From Acidobacteriota bacterium (GTDB taxonomy: Bacteria; Acidobacteriota; Blastocatellia; Pyrinomonadales; Pyrinomonadaceae), in contig JAHBSG010000001.1 in NCBI GenBank assembly GCA_019639235.1, positions 124,001 through 188,000 of the forward strand: a stretch of 64,000 nt of DNA. Reading direction: 5' to 3'. Made by a program: the position numbers and the translations under genes. The stretch's first letter is position 1; every line of letters begins with the position of its first letter. The notes beneath the pieces are model-generated. The model saw nothing but the letters and a program-made list of their open reading frames with translations. It was not told where the DNA came from and made no database searches. Shown here in pieces: positions 44,742-54,843 of this stretch.

Positions 44742-45125
44742 ATGGTCAACGACCCGCTGGCGCGAACGCCAAAGATCGATCCTCCGGACGAAGAGATGTC
44801 GAAGTTCATCGAACACGAGATCTCTCACGTTCCCCAAGCTCCACGCGAACTCTACGAGCGTCTTTACGAGCATCACTCTTCATCACCCGCTGATTCAGGC
44901 GGGGATATCGATGCGAGTTGGGAAGAGGTAAATACCTCGGGTTCCGAGTCGGTATTCGGCCATAATCCGACGCCGGATCAATCTGACGTAGAGGAAAATG
45001 CTCACGCGATGGGCATCGATTTCGAGGATAATGAGCCGCTCGATTTCGTCCGCAAGATGGAACGCCGCGACCGAAAGCGATATGAGCTCGACCCGCTTTC
45101 GAAGACCGGCCGCGACTCGATCTAA
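44742..45125 (+). CDS. DUF6335-family protein
   Basis: About 127 residues from the ATG at 44742; the longer frame to 44643 overlaps the previous gene and has no ribosome-binding site. The core GGDIDASWEEVNTSGSES, then NPTPDQSDVEENAHAMGI, DNEPLDFVRKMERRD and RYELDP match my memory of DUF6335, a family best known from cyanobacteria and stress-associated loci. It is soluble and acidic; the function is unknown. It is convergent with the M1 peptidase gene with only 5 bases between them. Confidence 0.7.
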   Translation: MVNDPLARTPKIDPPDEEMSKFIEHEISHVPQAPRELYERLYEHHSSSPADSGGDIDASWEEVNTSGSESVFGHNPTPDQSDVEENAHAMGIDFEDNEPLDFVRKMERRDRKRYELDPLSKTGRDSI

Positions 45126-45130
45126 ATGGC

Positions 45131-46819
45131 TTATTTGATCCCGGGGCCGCTGAATACAGCGAGCGGGATCTTCGATGCCGGGTCGAACGTCACTTCGCTG
45201 ATCGGCTTTTCTGCTTTCAACGTCACGGTCTTGGCTCGGGCCGCGATGTCCACCTTCTCCACCTTCGATGTCCCATCGGCGAATTTCAATTCGACCTCGA
45301 CCGGAAGCTTGTACGCGGCCGTCGTAAGGGGCGAAACTCGCTGGGTTTGCGTGAAAATTAGGGTCACGGCCTTTTTGTTCGCTGCAAAACGGTTCGTCAC
45401 GCGGACCTTCGGGTGGCCGGATCTGAAGACCCATTGATCGAAGAACCACTTTAGTTCCTGTCCGGAAACTTCTTCCATTACCTTTTGCAGATCGGCAGTT
45501 TCAACCGAACTGAACCGGTGCCTTTCGAGAAAGAGCTTTACTCCTCGCCAGAAATTGTCGTCACCGACCTGTTCGCGAAGCTGATGAACAACGGCTCCGC
45601 CTTTGTTATAAGTAACTGCCGGCCAGCGGAAGAGAACGGAGGTATCGCCCGCACGGCGGTTATAAAGAGCGTGTGAAACAGGCGTTGTGGCGGTGTGGTT
45701 CACGTAGTTTTCAGCATCAACACCGACCTTGCGAAGGTATTCTTCCCGTCCATAGAATTTCTCTCGAATGGCCGCTTCAAAGAACGTGGCAAATCCTTCG
45801 TTCAACCAAAGGTCGGCCCACGTCTTGCAGGTCGTGTTGTTCCCGAACCAGGAGTGGGCGATCTCATGAGCAACTAGGTCCTCGACGTTTCCGCGCATGA
45901 AATCGATCGAGGCGTAAAAGATCTCGGTGTCCGCCATTGTGGTGGCGGTTATATTCTCCATCCCGCCGAACTCGAAATTGGCGACCATCGTTTGGTCGTA
46001 TTTGTTGAAGGGATAAGCGATGCCGGTAATTTCCTCCATCGCCTCGAGCATACGAATCGTTTTGCCGTAAGCGAGCGGGAGGATGTTCTCGCGGCCGGCA
46101 TAGACGTAATAACCGAGCGGAATGTCGCGGAAGGATTCGCTGATCTTTACGTAGTCGCCGACGACAAAGGAAATCAGATATGTCGGGTGCGGGATATCAA
46201 GCCGAAAGTGATGCGTCGCGGTGCCGTCTGGGTTTTCAGTTACAGCAACGGTCTCCCCATTGCCGACGACCGTCTGGCCCTTCGGCACGGTTATGAATTT
46301 CTCGGTCGTTGCCTTGTCGCTTGGGAAATCGAATGAGGGAAGCCAATGGCGAGCCTCATCGGGCTGGCCTTGGGTCCAGATCTGTGCCGGATGGACTAGG
46401 CGATCACCGGCCTTGCGTTCCTCAACGAAATAAATGCCCTTTTTCGGCCGAGCTGTGTATTCGAAGCGGATCTCGTAATTGCGTTCGGCGTCAGAAGGTG
46501 CAGGCAGATCAACCAACACCTTATCTTTGATCGTACGGAACGTCAGGTCGCGGCCATCAAGGGAAACACGCGAAAAGCTGAACGCCACGGCATCGAACTC
46601 GAGCGTCTTAAGCCCGGCCTTGAGCGGCCGCAGCCTAACGGACGTGTCGCCGCGGACGAGCTTCTGCTTCGGTTCAAAGGAGAGCTTTATCGTGTAGTGT
46701 TCAACGTCGTATTGTCGCGCACGGTCGAGCCGCGGGTCAGGCTGGGCGTTTGCTGCGAACGCGTAAATACTTAGGAGGAACAGGGCGGCGAGAGCCGAAC
46801 GGGTAAACATCATTTTCAT
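45131..46819 (-). CDS. M1-family metallo-aminopeptidase, exported
   Basis: A 562-residue gluzincin with a signal peptide (about 1-25, ending AFAANA). The aminopeptidase motif GGMEN is at 285-289. The zinc site is HEIAH at 318-322 with the third ligand Glu341, and the proton-donor Tyr region follows. It lacks the large C-terminal helical domain of PepN and is about as long as the cold-active M1 group and leukotriene A4 hydrolase-like enzymes. It probably trims peptides in the periplasm or outside the cell. It is divergent from the M28 gene across a 69-base gap. Confidence 0.93.
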   Translation of the reverse strand: MKMMFTRSALAALFLLSIYAFAANAQPDPRLDRARQYDVEHYTIKLSFEPKQKLVRGDTSVRLRPLKAGLKTLEFDAVAFSFSRVSLDGRDLTFRTIKDKVLVDLPAPSDAERNYEIRFEYTARPKKGIYFVEERKAGDRLVHPAQIWTQGQPDEARHWLPSFDFPSDKATTEKFITVPKGQTVVGNGETVAVTENPDGTATHHFRLDIPHPTYLISFVVGDYVKISESFRDIPLGYYVYAGRENILPLAYGKTIRMLEAMEEITGIAYPFNKYDQTMVANFEFGGMENITATTMADTEIFYASIDFMRGNVEDLVAHEIAHSWFGNNTTCKTWADLWLNEGFATFFEAAIREKFYGREEYLRKVGVDAENYVNHTATTPVSHALYNRRAGDTSVLFRWPAVTYNKGGAVVHQLREQVGDDNFWRGVKLFLERHRFSSVETADLQKVMEEVSGQELKWFFDQWVFRSGHPKVRVTNRFAANKKAVTLIFTQTQRVSPLTTAAYKLPVEVELKFADGTSKVEKVDIAARAKTVTLKAEKPISEVTFDPASKIPLAVFSGPGIK

Positions 46820-46851
46820 CTGGTCACTTAGATGCAGGGGTCCTGGATTTG

Positions 46852-46884
46852 TAGCGATAAGAAATTCGCTTTAGGATATCGCTA
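46852..46884. promoter_or_regulatory. Dyad between the divergent M1 and M28 peptidase genes
   Basis: TAGCGATA (46852-46859) and TATCGCTA (46877-46884) are perfect 8-base inverted arms with a 17-base spacer. The right arm ends 4 bases before the M28 start codon. It could be an operator for both genes or a leader hairpin. Confidence 0.35.
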
Positions 46885-46888
46885 AACC

Positions 46889-48325
46889 ATGATAACTACC
46901 ACACGAAACCTACTCAAATCTGTGATCGCCATAACGCTGGTTGCGGCTTCGCTCGCAGCACAGCAACCGACGGCGCCGCTCTTTTCTCAAAAGACCCTCG
47001 ATGAACTTCAACGGGTACAGGCCGCTGCGCTCAAGAGCGACCGGGCGTACGAATGGACGGCCTTCCTGACGAACAACATCGGGCCGCGGTTCTCGGGGAC
47101 ACCGCAGGCCGCGAGAGCCGAACAGTATGTTGCCGATGAGATGCGAAAGCTCGGGCTCGCGGTCGAAATGCAGAAGCTCAAGGTCCCACATTGGGTTCGC
47201 GGCGAAGAGCGAGCTGAACTTGTAAGCTGGCACGGCATGACCGCCGGAACGATACAGAAGCTCGTCATAAAGACACTCGGCGGAAGCATCGCAACGCCGC
47301 CTGAAGGAATTGAGGCGGAGGTCGTCGTCGTGGAGAACTTTGCCGAGCTGGAGAGGTTGGGCAGGGAACGCATCGCCGGCAAGGTGGTCGTTTTCAATTA
47401 TCGATTCGATCGACGTTTGTCCGACGCAGGATTCGGGCTTGAAGCGTATGGCCAGGCGGTGCAGTACCGTTCTTCTGGTGCGATTGCGGCAGCACGGTAT
47501 GGTGCCGTAGCTTCGCTTGTGCGAAGTGCGGGCGGCTCGCAGAACCGGCTTGCCCACACCGGCGGCATGCGTTACGACCCGGCGGTCACGAAGATCCCCG
47601 GCGCAGCACTTTCGCATGAGGACGCGGACCTGATCGCCCATCTGGCGAAGCAAGGTCCGGTCCGAATTCGCTTGAAGCTCGGTGCCGAAACACTTCCTGA
47701 TGCCGACGGGCACAATGTTATTGCCGATCTTCGCGGGAGCGAACGGCCGGATGAGGTCGTAATCGTTTCGGGACATTTGGACTCGTGGGACGTCGGTACG
47801 GGAGCGCTCGATGATGCCGGAGGCGTAGCCGTTTCAATGCAGGTGCCGTACATCCTGAAACAGCTCGGGCTTCAACCAAAGCGGACGATTCGCGTTATCG
47901 CTTACGCGAACGAAGAGAATGGGCTTGTCGGCGGACGTGAATATGCTGCACGCGAGTCGTCGCGGCTCGAGAAACACTTTGCGGCGATCGAAAGTGATCT
48001 TGGTGTTTCACATCCGGTCGGGATTCTCTATGCCGGAAGGCCGGAGGTTGGAGCCGCGATCGAGCCGATCTTGCAGATCCTAAGGTCGCAAGGCTCGGGG
48101 CTTACACGGAGAGAGAACGGGGTCGGTGCCGACATCGGCCCGTTGACCCAGCGTGGCGTGCCTTCATTTGCCCCGTGGTTCAACACGCGAAAGTATTTCG
48201 ATTACCACCATACAGAGGCCGATACGTTCGATAAGATCGACCCGGACGAGATGAAAAAGCTTGCTGCCTTGATGGCGGTTCTCGCTTATGCACTTGCAAA
48301 TGCGGAAGGGCCTTTGCCAAGATAA
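46889..48325 (+). CDS. M28-family zinc peptidase (carboxypeptidase Q-like), exported
   Basis: A 478-residue enzyme with a signal peptide (about 1-24). A PA-type insertion (about 120-260) precedes the M28 domain. Zinc ligands lie in VSGHLDSWDVGTGALDDAGG (His and bridging Asp), AYANEENGLVGGREYA (catalytic Glu pair), IESDLGVSHP and DYHHTEADTFDKIDPDE. The family hydrolyses di- and oligopeptides. It is divergent from the M1 aminopeptidase gene and next to other proteases, which suggests extracytoplasmic peptide use. Confidence 0.93.
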   Translation: MITTTRNLLKSVIAITLVAASLAAQQPTAPLFSQKTLDELQRVQAAALKSDRAYEWTAFLTNNIGPRFSGTPQAARAEQYVADEMRKLGLAVEMQKLKVPHWVRGEERAELVSWHGMTAGTIQKLVIKTLGGSIATPPEGIEAEVVVVENFAELERLGRERIAGKVVVFNYRFDRRLSDAGFGLEAYGQAVQYRSSGAIAAARYGAVASLVRSAGGSQNRLAHTGGMRYDPAVTKIPGAALSHEDADLIAHLAKQGPVRIRLKLGAETLPDADGHNVIADLRGSERPDEVVIVSGHLDSWDVGTGALDDAGGVAVSMQVPYILKQLGLQPKRTIRVIAYANEENGLVGGREYAARESSRLEKHFAAIESDLGVSHPVGILYAGRPEVGAAIEPILQILRSQGSGLTRRENGVGADIGPLTQRGVPSFAPWFNTRKYFDYHHTEADTFDKIDPDEMKKLAALMAVLAYALANAEGPLPR

Positions 48326-48329
48326 GGAT

Positions 48330-48494
48330 ATGAACAGGCCGCCACCATACTTTCCGCAGAATCAGCTTTCGCCGCCGGATGAAAAGCGCTATCGAAAGTT
48401 CAAGTTGATCGTCGCACTGCTTGCGGTGTTATTGGTCGGGATACTCGGTGCCGTCGGCTATGGGATCTACTATCTTATCTCTTCACTTTTCTAG
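48330..48494 (+). CDS. Small single-pass membrane protein
   Basis: A 54-residue protein: a Pro/Gln-rich N-terminus (PPPYFPQNQLSPPDEK), a basic patch (KRYRKFK) and one helix (about 28-52). It starts 4 bases after the M28 stop and is followed by a terminator, so it is the end of that operon. The family is unrecognised. The basic patch would place the N-terminus in the cytoplasm. Confidence 0.55.
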   Translation: MNRPPPYFPQNQLSPPDEKRYRKFKLIVALLAVLLVGILGAVGYGIYYLISSLF

Positions 48495-48517
48495 GATGTT
48501 TGTAGAAAAAAATTAAG

Positions 48518-48546
48518 AAGGCCGGGTTGGTAGCCCGGCCTTTCTT
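48518..48546. terminator. Rho-independent terminator between convergent genes
   Basis: AAGGCCGGG (48518-48526) pairs with CCCGGCCTT (48534-48542) across the 7-base loop TTGGTAG. A T-rich tail follows on the plus strand and an A-rich stretch precedes it, so it can serve both the M28 operon and the S41 gene. Confidence 0.88.
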
Positions 48547-48565
48547 TTCTTCGTCTGCAATAAAC

Positions 48566-50332
48566 TCAGCGATTGTCCGCACCGGAATCGCCCGTTGAGA
48601 TCCGCCGGGCCTCCGCACTTTGCATCGCGAGGTCGCGAGCCTTCGGCAATGCTTCGATCGCCTTTTTCAACTGATTGTCGTACTCATTGAAAACCTGAAA
48701 TGAGGTCGTTGTGCCGTAAGCAGCAGTAACGAGTTCCGAGCGGAGCATTCGTTCAATAAATTCCCTTTCGCTCGAAAGTTGAGCGTCCGAGTAACCGAAG
48801 TTCTCCTTTGCGAATCGAGTGAATGCCTTCATCACAGGCTCGGTTATCGGAAAGTCCTTTGCGGTCAGGTCGTACGAGAAACGGATTGGCTCGGAAACCT
48901 TCAGCGATTCGAAACCCTTGACGCGGCCGGCTGTAAGATCCAAAGCAAACGCGAAGATCGGATTGGCAAGCCGTTGCTGGAAGCGGGCTCGTTCGATCGG
49001 GATCGTATCGGGTTTGATCTCGATATCCGGTGCGATCCCGCCGCCGCTATACACGGACCGTCCGAGATCGGTCTTAGACTCTTCACCGGTTGGCTTTGCA
49101 TCGGTCGTGCCCTCGCGGCCAACGCCACCGTTCGTGTAGTAGCTATAGAGACTGCCGTCCGAGTAGTCGCGTTGAATAAGGCGGCCGGACGGCGTTTCGT
49201 ATTTAGCGACCGTCAGGAGCAGCATCGAGCCATAATCGAGAATGAAAGGATTCTGCACGAGGCCCTTTCCAAATGTGTTCTCTCCGACGATCAGTGCCCG
49301 GTCATGATCCTGCAAAGCGCCCGCGAGGATCTCAGAGGCCGAGGCTGAACCGCGATTGACCATCACGACGATCGGCATCGTTTCCGGCATTGGGTTTTCA
49401 GCACGATAGGGCTCGGTTACGCCATCGATGCGTCCCTTTTGCGTAAAAATCGTTTGTCCCGATTCAAGAAATGTGTTTGCGACCCGGTAAGCTTGGCTGA
49501 CAAGCCCGCCGCCGTTTCCTTTGAGGTCAAGCACAAGCTGGGTCATTCCCGCGGCCTTGAGTCGCTTCATCGCCTCGGCGAATTCGCCGTAGGTCGTCTG
49601 CGTAAAGCCGCCGGTCATCGCGATGTAGCCGACGCCCGGACGGATCATATACGCCTCAGCGATCGAAGGCTGCGGCACCGCGTCGCGGATGATCTCAACG
49701 GTTTCGCGTTTACCGGTATCGTTTCGCTGAACGGTAACCTTTGCGGCGGTGCCTCGCGGGCCGCGAAGATGATCGCGAACCTCAGTGAAAGGCTTTCCGA
49801 CCATCGAGACACCGTTCACGTCAAGGATCTTGTCGCCGTACCGAAGCCCGACTCGATTGGCCGGAGCATTCTCAAAAGTGGCACGGATATAGGTGCCGAC
49901 CATCTTGCCATTTTCGTCGGTCAAGTCGCCAATGGTCGCCCCTATCCCGAAATAACGCGAACTCTGGTCAGTGCGGAACTGTTCGAACTCTTTGGCGTCG
50001 AAGTAATTCGAATGCGGATCGAGCGACTTCAGCATTCCGCCGATCGAGCTTTTGAATATCTCGTTGTAATCGATGCCCTTGCCGACGACGTGATTTTGCT
50101 GGATCAGTGTCAAAGCCTCGACGACGTCGAGCCCGATAGTGTCGGTCGTTACAGCGGGTTTGGCTGCGGCGGTGCCTTTAGAGACCTTAGGGGGCGGCGG
50201 AAGTTCGCTCCCGTTACCGTTCGCCCGCGGCTGGGCATAGCTAAGCGACGCAGCCGCAAAGAAAACTACCAGAAATAAAGCTACGGGCAAGTTCCGGACT
50301 GAAATCCGCCCGGCGGAAACGGAAAGCTTCAT
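48566..50332 (-). CDS. S41-family C-terminal processing peptidase (CtpA-like)
   Basis: A 588-residue serine protease. A signal segment covers about 14-33, a PDZ domain about 125-210 (SSRYFGIGATIGDLTDENGK; ENAPANRVGLRYGDKIL), and the protease core carries the catalytic dyad Ser331 (GSASASE) and Lys356 (GENTFGKG), 25 residues apart as in the family. A 120-residue C-terminal extension follows. It probably degrades or processes periplasmic proteins from their C-termini. It is a single gene, divergent from the tricorn gene with a 174-base gap. Confidence 0.93.
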   Translation of the reverse strand: MKLSVSAGRISVRNLPVALFLVVFFAAASLSYAQPRANGNGSELPPPPKVSKGTAAAKPAVTTDTIGLDVVEALTLIQQNHVVGKGIDYNEIFKSSIGGMLKSLDPHSNYFDAKEFEQFRTDQSSRYFGIGATIGDLTDENGKMVGTYIRATFENAPANRVGLRYGDKILDVNGVSMVGKPFTEVRDHLRGPRGTAAKVTVQRNDTGKRETVEIIRDAVPQPSIAEAYMIRPGVGYIAMTGGFTQTTYGEFAEAMKRLKAAGMTQLVLDLKGNGGGLVSQAYRVANTFLESGQTIFTQKGRIDGVTEPYRAENPMPETMPIVVMVNRGSASASEILAGALQDHDRALIVGENTFGKGLVQNPFILDYGSMLLLTVAKYETPSGRLIQRDYSDGSLYSYYTNGGVGREGTTDAKPTGEESKTDLGRSVYSGGGIAPDIEIKPDTIPIERARFQQRLANPIFAFALDLTAGRVKGFESLKVSEPIRFSYDLTAKDFPITEPVMKAFTRFAKENFGYSDAQLSSEREFIERMLRSELVTAAYGTTTSFQVFNEYDNQLKKAIEALPKARDLAMQSAEARRISTGDSGADNR

Positions 50333-50506
50333 AGAGTGAAAATAACCTCAATGCGGAATAGTAGCAGTTATTGGAGTAAATTTCGATAAAAATAGTTGCA
50401 TCAAGACTTTCGGCGGTGTCCTTACGTTTTGGGAAACGGCGGCACTTCGCTAAACTTTCCTAGGTTTCCCGTTGCTATCAACTAATTTCGGAGGCTTGCT
50501 CACCAA

Positions 50507-53500
50507 ATGTTGCTGCGATACGCGATCACGTTAACATTCTGTCTTCTCCTTTCTGCTACGGCATTTACGCAAACGAAGCTGCTCAGGTTTCCCGACATTC
50601 ACGGCGACCGTGTTGTGTTCAGCTACGGTGGCGACCTTTGGTCGGCATCTGCCTCAGGTGGCACAGCGGTCAGGTTAACGGCTCATCCTGGCGTAGAGAC
50701 ATTTCCAAAATATTCGCCCGATGGACGCTGGGTCGCATTTACGGGCCAATATGACGGCGACGAGCAGGTTTACGTAATGCCGGCGGGCGGAGGCGAGCCG
50801 CGGCAGCTCACTTTTTACCCTTCCCGCGGGCCGCTTGCTCCGCGTTGGGGCTATGACAATCAAGTTTACGGCTGGACGAAGGACGGCAGGATCTTTTTCC
50901 GAAGCCTGCGTGACTCCTGGTCGCTGCCGATAGCTCGGCTATACACTGTCTCGCCGGAAGGCGGGCCGGTAGAGCCGCTGCCGATGCCCGAGGCCGGCTC
51001 CGGAGATTTCTCACCCGATGGCGGGAAGATGGTGTATTCGCCGCAATCGCGTGATTTCCGACCGGAAAAGAGATATGGCGGCGGCCAGGCAAACCGGCTT
51101 TACATTTACGACATCGCGACTGCGGACGCGAAACTCATCTCCGATAATCCGCGAGCGAACCGCGATGCAATGTGGATCGGGAATTCGATCTATTACACAT
51201 CGGACAAGGACGGCAAGTTCAATCTCTATTCATACGAAAATGCTAACGGCCGGACAACGCAGGTCACCCGCAACCGCGACTGGGATATCCGCTGGCCGAG
51301 CTCCGATAATCAGGGAAAGATCGTATGGGAACGCGACGGGGAGCTTGAGGTATTCGATGTCGCCGCGAAGCGGGCAAACAAGCTTTCGATCAGCGTGCCG
51401 AATGACGGAGTGAATCGCCGCAAGCGACAGGTCTCGGTCGCGAATCTGGTCAGTTCGTACGGGCTTTCGCCAAAGGGCGAGCGAGCCGTGTTTGCGGCCC
51501 GCGGTGATATCTTCACTGCACCGATCGAACGGGGTGCCGTACGAAACCTGACCAATAGTTCCGGAGCCCATGACAAGCTTCCGGCGTGGTCGCCCGACGG
51601 AAGAACGATCGCGTACATTTCCGACCAGACAGGTGAAGAAGAGGTATGGGTCGTGCCGCACGACGGTTCCGGGCCGGCCACGCAGATCACGACGGGTTTG
51701 AAGGCCCAGAAATACGCTCCTTTTTGGTCGGAGGACAGCAAGAAGCTCGTGTTCAGCGATAAGAACGCACGGCTCTTCGTGGTCGATGTTGCGACGAAAC
51801 AAACCCAACAGATCGCGAACGCAGCGAATGGGTTGATCTTCAATTACTCATGGTCGCCGAAGGGGAATTACGTGGCCTACACCCGGCAGACAGAAAATGG
51901 TCTTTCGTCTGTCTTCATCTGGAGCGCAGCGGAGAACAAGTCGTATCGGGTGACCCCGGAAATGTTCGGTGCCGGAAATGCGGCGTGGGATCCGAGCGGT
52001 GATTATCTCTATTTTATTTCCCAGCGTGAGTTCGCCCCGCAGATCTCACAGTCCGAGTTCAACTTTGCGACGAATAGGATGGCACACATCTATTCGCTCG
52101 CCTTGCGGAAAGACGTTAAGCATCCGTTCCCGTTTCAGGATGATGAGGTGACGATCGCCGCCGAGCGTCCCGCTCCGCAGGGTACGCCCTCGCCGGCCGC
52201 TTCGCCCGCCGCGAAGCCTAAAGCGATCGATTTTGACGGCATTGAGGGCCGTGCGGTGAAGGTGCCGCTTCCGGCCGATAACTATAATGGGCTCTCGGCG
52301 AACCGCGGGAATCTGATTTACGTCGTCACGCCCCCGTTCTATTACGGCAGGCAGGCCGAGTCGCAGCCTTCGCTCCGCATTTTTTCGATGAAGGACCGAC
52401 GCGAGACGACCTTGCTCTCGCCCGGTTTCGGTTACGCTCTTTCGGCCGACGGTACAAAGCTGATGAGTACCTCGACCGGCGGGAGCTATAACCTCCTCGA
52501 TGCCAATCCGCAGGGCGAACGGAGCCGAAAGAGCGTTTCGGCCACCGGGTTGGTCACGGAGGTGGATCCGGTCGCGGAGTGGAACCAGATATTTAATGAA
52601 GCATGGCGGAGGTATCGCGATTGGTTCTACGTCGAAAACATGCATGGCTTTGACTGGGAGCGGATTCGCGAGGATTACCGAAAATGGCTGCCGCACGTCG
52701 CCCATCGGGCGGATCTCAACTACATTATCGCCGAGATGAGTTCGGAGCTTACCGTCCAGCACGCCTACATCGACGGCGGTGATATGAGCCTTCCGCCGCG
52801 GATAGCGGTCGCCCTTGCCGGGGCACGGTTCGAAGCGGACAAGGCATCGGGCCGCTACAAGATCGCCAAGATCTTCGGCGGCCACAACGAAGAGGACATC
52901 TACCGCTCGCCTTTGACCGAGGTCGGAGTTGACGCACGCGTTGGGGACTACGTTCTTGCGGTCAATGGTGTTGAGGTGAAGACCGACCGCGATGTTTATG
53001 CCTACTTCCGCGGCAAGGCGAACGGGGCCGTTACGCTAACGCTCAACTCGACACCGTCGATGCAAGGTGCCCGGCAGGTTACTTTCCGGCCGATCACGAA
53101 CGAATCGGACCTCATTTATCTGAACTGGATCGAAGCCAACCGGAAACGAGTCAGCGAAATGACCGGCGGCCGAGTTGGATATATCCACATACCTGACATG
53201 GGAGCGGCGGGCATTCGCGAGTTCATCAAATGGTACTATCCGCAGCTCGATAAGGAAGGGTTGGTCGTTGACGTCCGGGCCAATGGCGGCGGCAACGTGT
53301 CGCGTATGCTGATCGAACGCCTGCGACGGAGAATGCTCGGTGTTAATTTCCGCCGTGGCGACGACGACGGCTCGACCTGGCCGGACGCAGTATTTCGCGG
53401 GCCGATGGTCGCACTGCTCAACGAAAACTCGGCCTCGGACGGCGATATCTTCCCTTATATGTTTCGCGAGGCCGGGCTCGGGCCGCTTATCGGAAAGCGG

Positions 53501-53776
53501 AGCTGGGGCGGCGTTGTCGGCATCACGAACCGCGGGAACTTGATCGACGGAGGCGTTGTGAACGTGCCCGAGTTTGCGTTGGCGAACACGAAGGGTGAGT
53601 ACATCATCGAAGGCTACGGTGTTGATCCGGATATCGAGGTCGATAACGACCCGCGGTCGGTCATCGCCGGACGCGATCCCCAGCTCGAACGCGGGGTGCA
53701 GGAGGTGATGAAGAAACTCACCTCGCCTGTCAAGCTCCCGGCACGCCCGGCCGACCCGAACCGGAATAAGAACTAA
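50507..53776 (+). CDS. Tricorn-like protease (S41, beta-propeller and PDZ domains)
   Basis: A 1089-residue protein with a signal peptide (1-21), so it is exported, unlike archaeal tricorn. Six- and seven-bladed propellers (about 30-290 and 315-650) carry WD40-like/TolB motifs ([38 protein letters not shown]). After a helical part (with [10 protein letters not shown] holding the catalytic His) come the PDZ domain (about 790-870) and the S41 core, with [13 protein letters not shown] containing the catalytic Ser and Asp near residue 975. It degrades oligopeptides. Its stop overlaps the OppD start by one base, which couples protease and peptide uptake. Confidence 0.94.
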   Translation: MLLRYAITLTFCLLLSATAFTQTKLLRFPDIHGDRVVFSYGGDLWSASASGGTAVRLTAHPGVETFPKYSPDGRWVAFTGQYDGDEQVYVMPAGGGEPRQLTFYPSRGPLAPRWGYDNQVYGWTKDGRIFFRSLRDSWSLPIARLYTVSPEGGPVEPLPMPEAGSGDFSPDGGKMVYSPQSRDFRPEKRYGGGQANRLYIYDIATADAKLISDNPRANRDAMWIGNSIYYTSDKDGKFNLYSYENANGRTTQVTRNRDWDIRWPSSDNQGKIVWERDGELEVFDVAAKRANKLSISVPNDGVNRRKRQVSVANLVSSYGLSPKGERAVFAARGDIFTAPIERGAVRNLTNSSGAHDKLPAWSPDGRTIAYISDQTGEEEVWVVPHDGSGPATQITTGLKAQKYAPFWSEDSKKLVFSDKNARLFVVDVATKQTQQIANAANGLIFNYSWSPKGNYVAYTRQTENGLSSVFIWSAAENKSYRVTPEMFGAGNAAWDPSGDYLYFISQREFAPQISQSEFNFATNRMAHIYSLALRKDVKHPFPFQDDEVTIAAERPAPQGTPSPAASPAAKPKAIDFDGIEGRAVKVPLPADNYNGLSANRGNLIYVVTPPFYYGRQAESQPSLRIFSMKDRRETTLLSPGFGYALSADGTKLMSTSTGGSYNLLDANPQGERSRKSVSATGLVTEVDPVAEWNQIFNEAWRRYRDWFYVENMHGFDWERIREDYRKWLPHVAHRADLNYIIAEMSSELTVQHAYIDGGDMSLPPRIAVALAGARFEADKASGRYKIAKIFGGHNEEDIYRSPLTEVGVDARVGDYVLAVNGVEVKTDRDVYAYFRGKANGAVTLTLNSTPSMQGARQVTFRPITNESDLIYLNWIEANRKRVSEMTGGRVGYIHIPDMGAAGIREFIKWYYPQLDKEGLVVDVRANGGGNVSRMLIERLRRRMLGVNFRRGDDDGSTWPDAVFRGPMVALLNENSASDGDIFPYMFREAGLGPLIGKRSWGGVVGITNRGNLIDGGVVNVPEFALANTKGEYIIEGYGVDPDIEVDNDPRSVIAGRDPQLERGVQEVMKKLTSPVKLPARPADPNRNKN

Positions 53777-54789
53777 TGCCTCGATTGCTTGAAGTAGATC
53801 ACCTGCAGACGCACTTTCCGACCCGGGCGGGTTTGGTGAGGGCGGTGAACGACGTCAGCTTTTCTGTTGGCGAGGGCGAACTGCTTGCCCTTGTAGGGGA
53901 ATCGGGATGCGGCAAGTCGATCACGGCGCTCTCTATAATGCGGCTGATCTATCCGCCGGGGAAGATCGCCGGAGGCTCGATACGGTTCAAAGGCGAAGAG
54001 CTTACGACTGCTAGCGAAGATCGTTTGCGGCAAATTCGCGGTAACGACATCGCGATGATCTTTCAGGACCCGATGACGTCGCTCAATCCGGTCTATACGG
54101 TCGGCGAGCAGATCGCCGAGGCTCTTCGCCTGCATCGTCGGCTGGACAAAAAGGCAGCGAAACAGGCAGCGATCGAGGCGATGAAGGAGGTCGCGATCCC
54201 TTCGCCCGAGCGGCGTGTAGACGATTACCCGCATCAGCTTTCGGGCGGAATGCGGCAGCGGGTGATGATCGCGATGGCACTTGCGTGCGACCCGGAGCTT
54301 CTGATAGCCGACGAGCCAACGACCGCTCTGGACGTCACCATTCAGGCGCAGATCCTCGAGCTTCTCAATGAACTGCGCAAGACCCGGAAACTGGCCGTGC
54401 TCTTGATCACGCACGACCTCGGTGTTGTCGCGGACGTGGCCGACCGCGTTTGCGTGATGTACACCGGAAAGATCGTCGAGGAAAGCGGCGTTGATGAGCT
54501 TTTTGACGAGCCGAAGCATCCCTATACGAGAGGCCTTCTGCGCTCGGTGCCGAAGCTTGCGGCACATTCGATAGAAAAGGTCGCCCGCCTTCAGACCATC
54601 GAGGGCGTCGTCCCGACACCGACCGAGCTGCCGCCGGGCTGCCACTTCGAACCGCGGTGCGAGTTTCGAATGCCGGAATGCAGTAAGGGCGAAATACCGC
54701 TTTACGAGCTCGGTGATGATTCAAAGGTTCGGTGTTTGCTCCATCGCAGCGAATTAGAGCCGACGCGACCTAACGCCGGCGTAGGTTAA
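53776..54789 (+). CDS. oppD: Oligopeptide/dipeptide ABC transporter ATPase, OppD type
   Basis: A 337-residue ATPase. Walker A is GESGCGKS (about 39-46), the signature is LSGGMRQR (about 156-163), Walker B is [12 protein letters not shown], and the switch is LLITHDLG. The C-terminal oligo_HPY region carries [16 protein letters not shown], with the cysteines that bind an iron-sulphur cluster in some OppD/DppD proteins. It would power a peptide permease. No permease gene is in this operon; the DppBC-type permeases at 33.2-35.0 kb are candidates. Translation is coupled to the tricorn gene. Confidence 0.92.
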   Translation: MPRLLEVDHLQTHFPTRAGLVRAVNDVSFSVGEGELLALVGESGCGKSITALSIMRLIYPPGKIAGGSIRFKGEELTTASEDRLRQIRGNDIAMIFQDPMTSLNPVYTVGEQIAEALRLHRRLDKKAAKQAAIEAMKEVAIPSPERRVDDYPHQLSGGMRQRVMIAMALACDPELLIADEPTTALDVTIQAQILELLNELRKTRKLAVLLITHDLGVVADVADRVCVMYTGKIVEESGVDELFDEPKHPYTRGLLRSVPKLAAHSIEKVARLQTIEGVVPTPTELPPGCHFEPRCEFRMPECSKGEIPLYELGDDSKVRCLLHRSELEPTRPNAGVG

Positions 54790-54843
54790 ACTAAAACCTA
54801 CTCGGCCATTCGCAAGTCTGATATACTTTCGTCAACATTAGCG

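Noticed and set aside
46910..47776. 288-codon open frame opposite the M28 peptidase gene
   Set aside because: Antisense to a well-supported gene; composition typical of a shadow frame; no motif or ribosome-binding site.
49439..50278. 279-codon open frame opposite the S41 peptidase gene
   Set aside because: Antisense shadow; no recognisable domain, and the S41 catalytic motifs are on the other strand.
52046..52885. 279-codon open frame opposite the tricorn gene
   Set aside because: Antisense shadow of a gene whose propeller, PDZ and S41 motifs are all in frame on the plus strand.
53773..54645. 290-codon open frame opposite oppD
   Set aside because: Antisense to an ATPase with full Walker and signature motifs; translation looks like reverse-frame noise.
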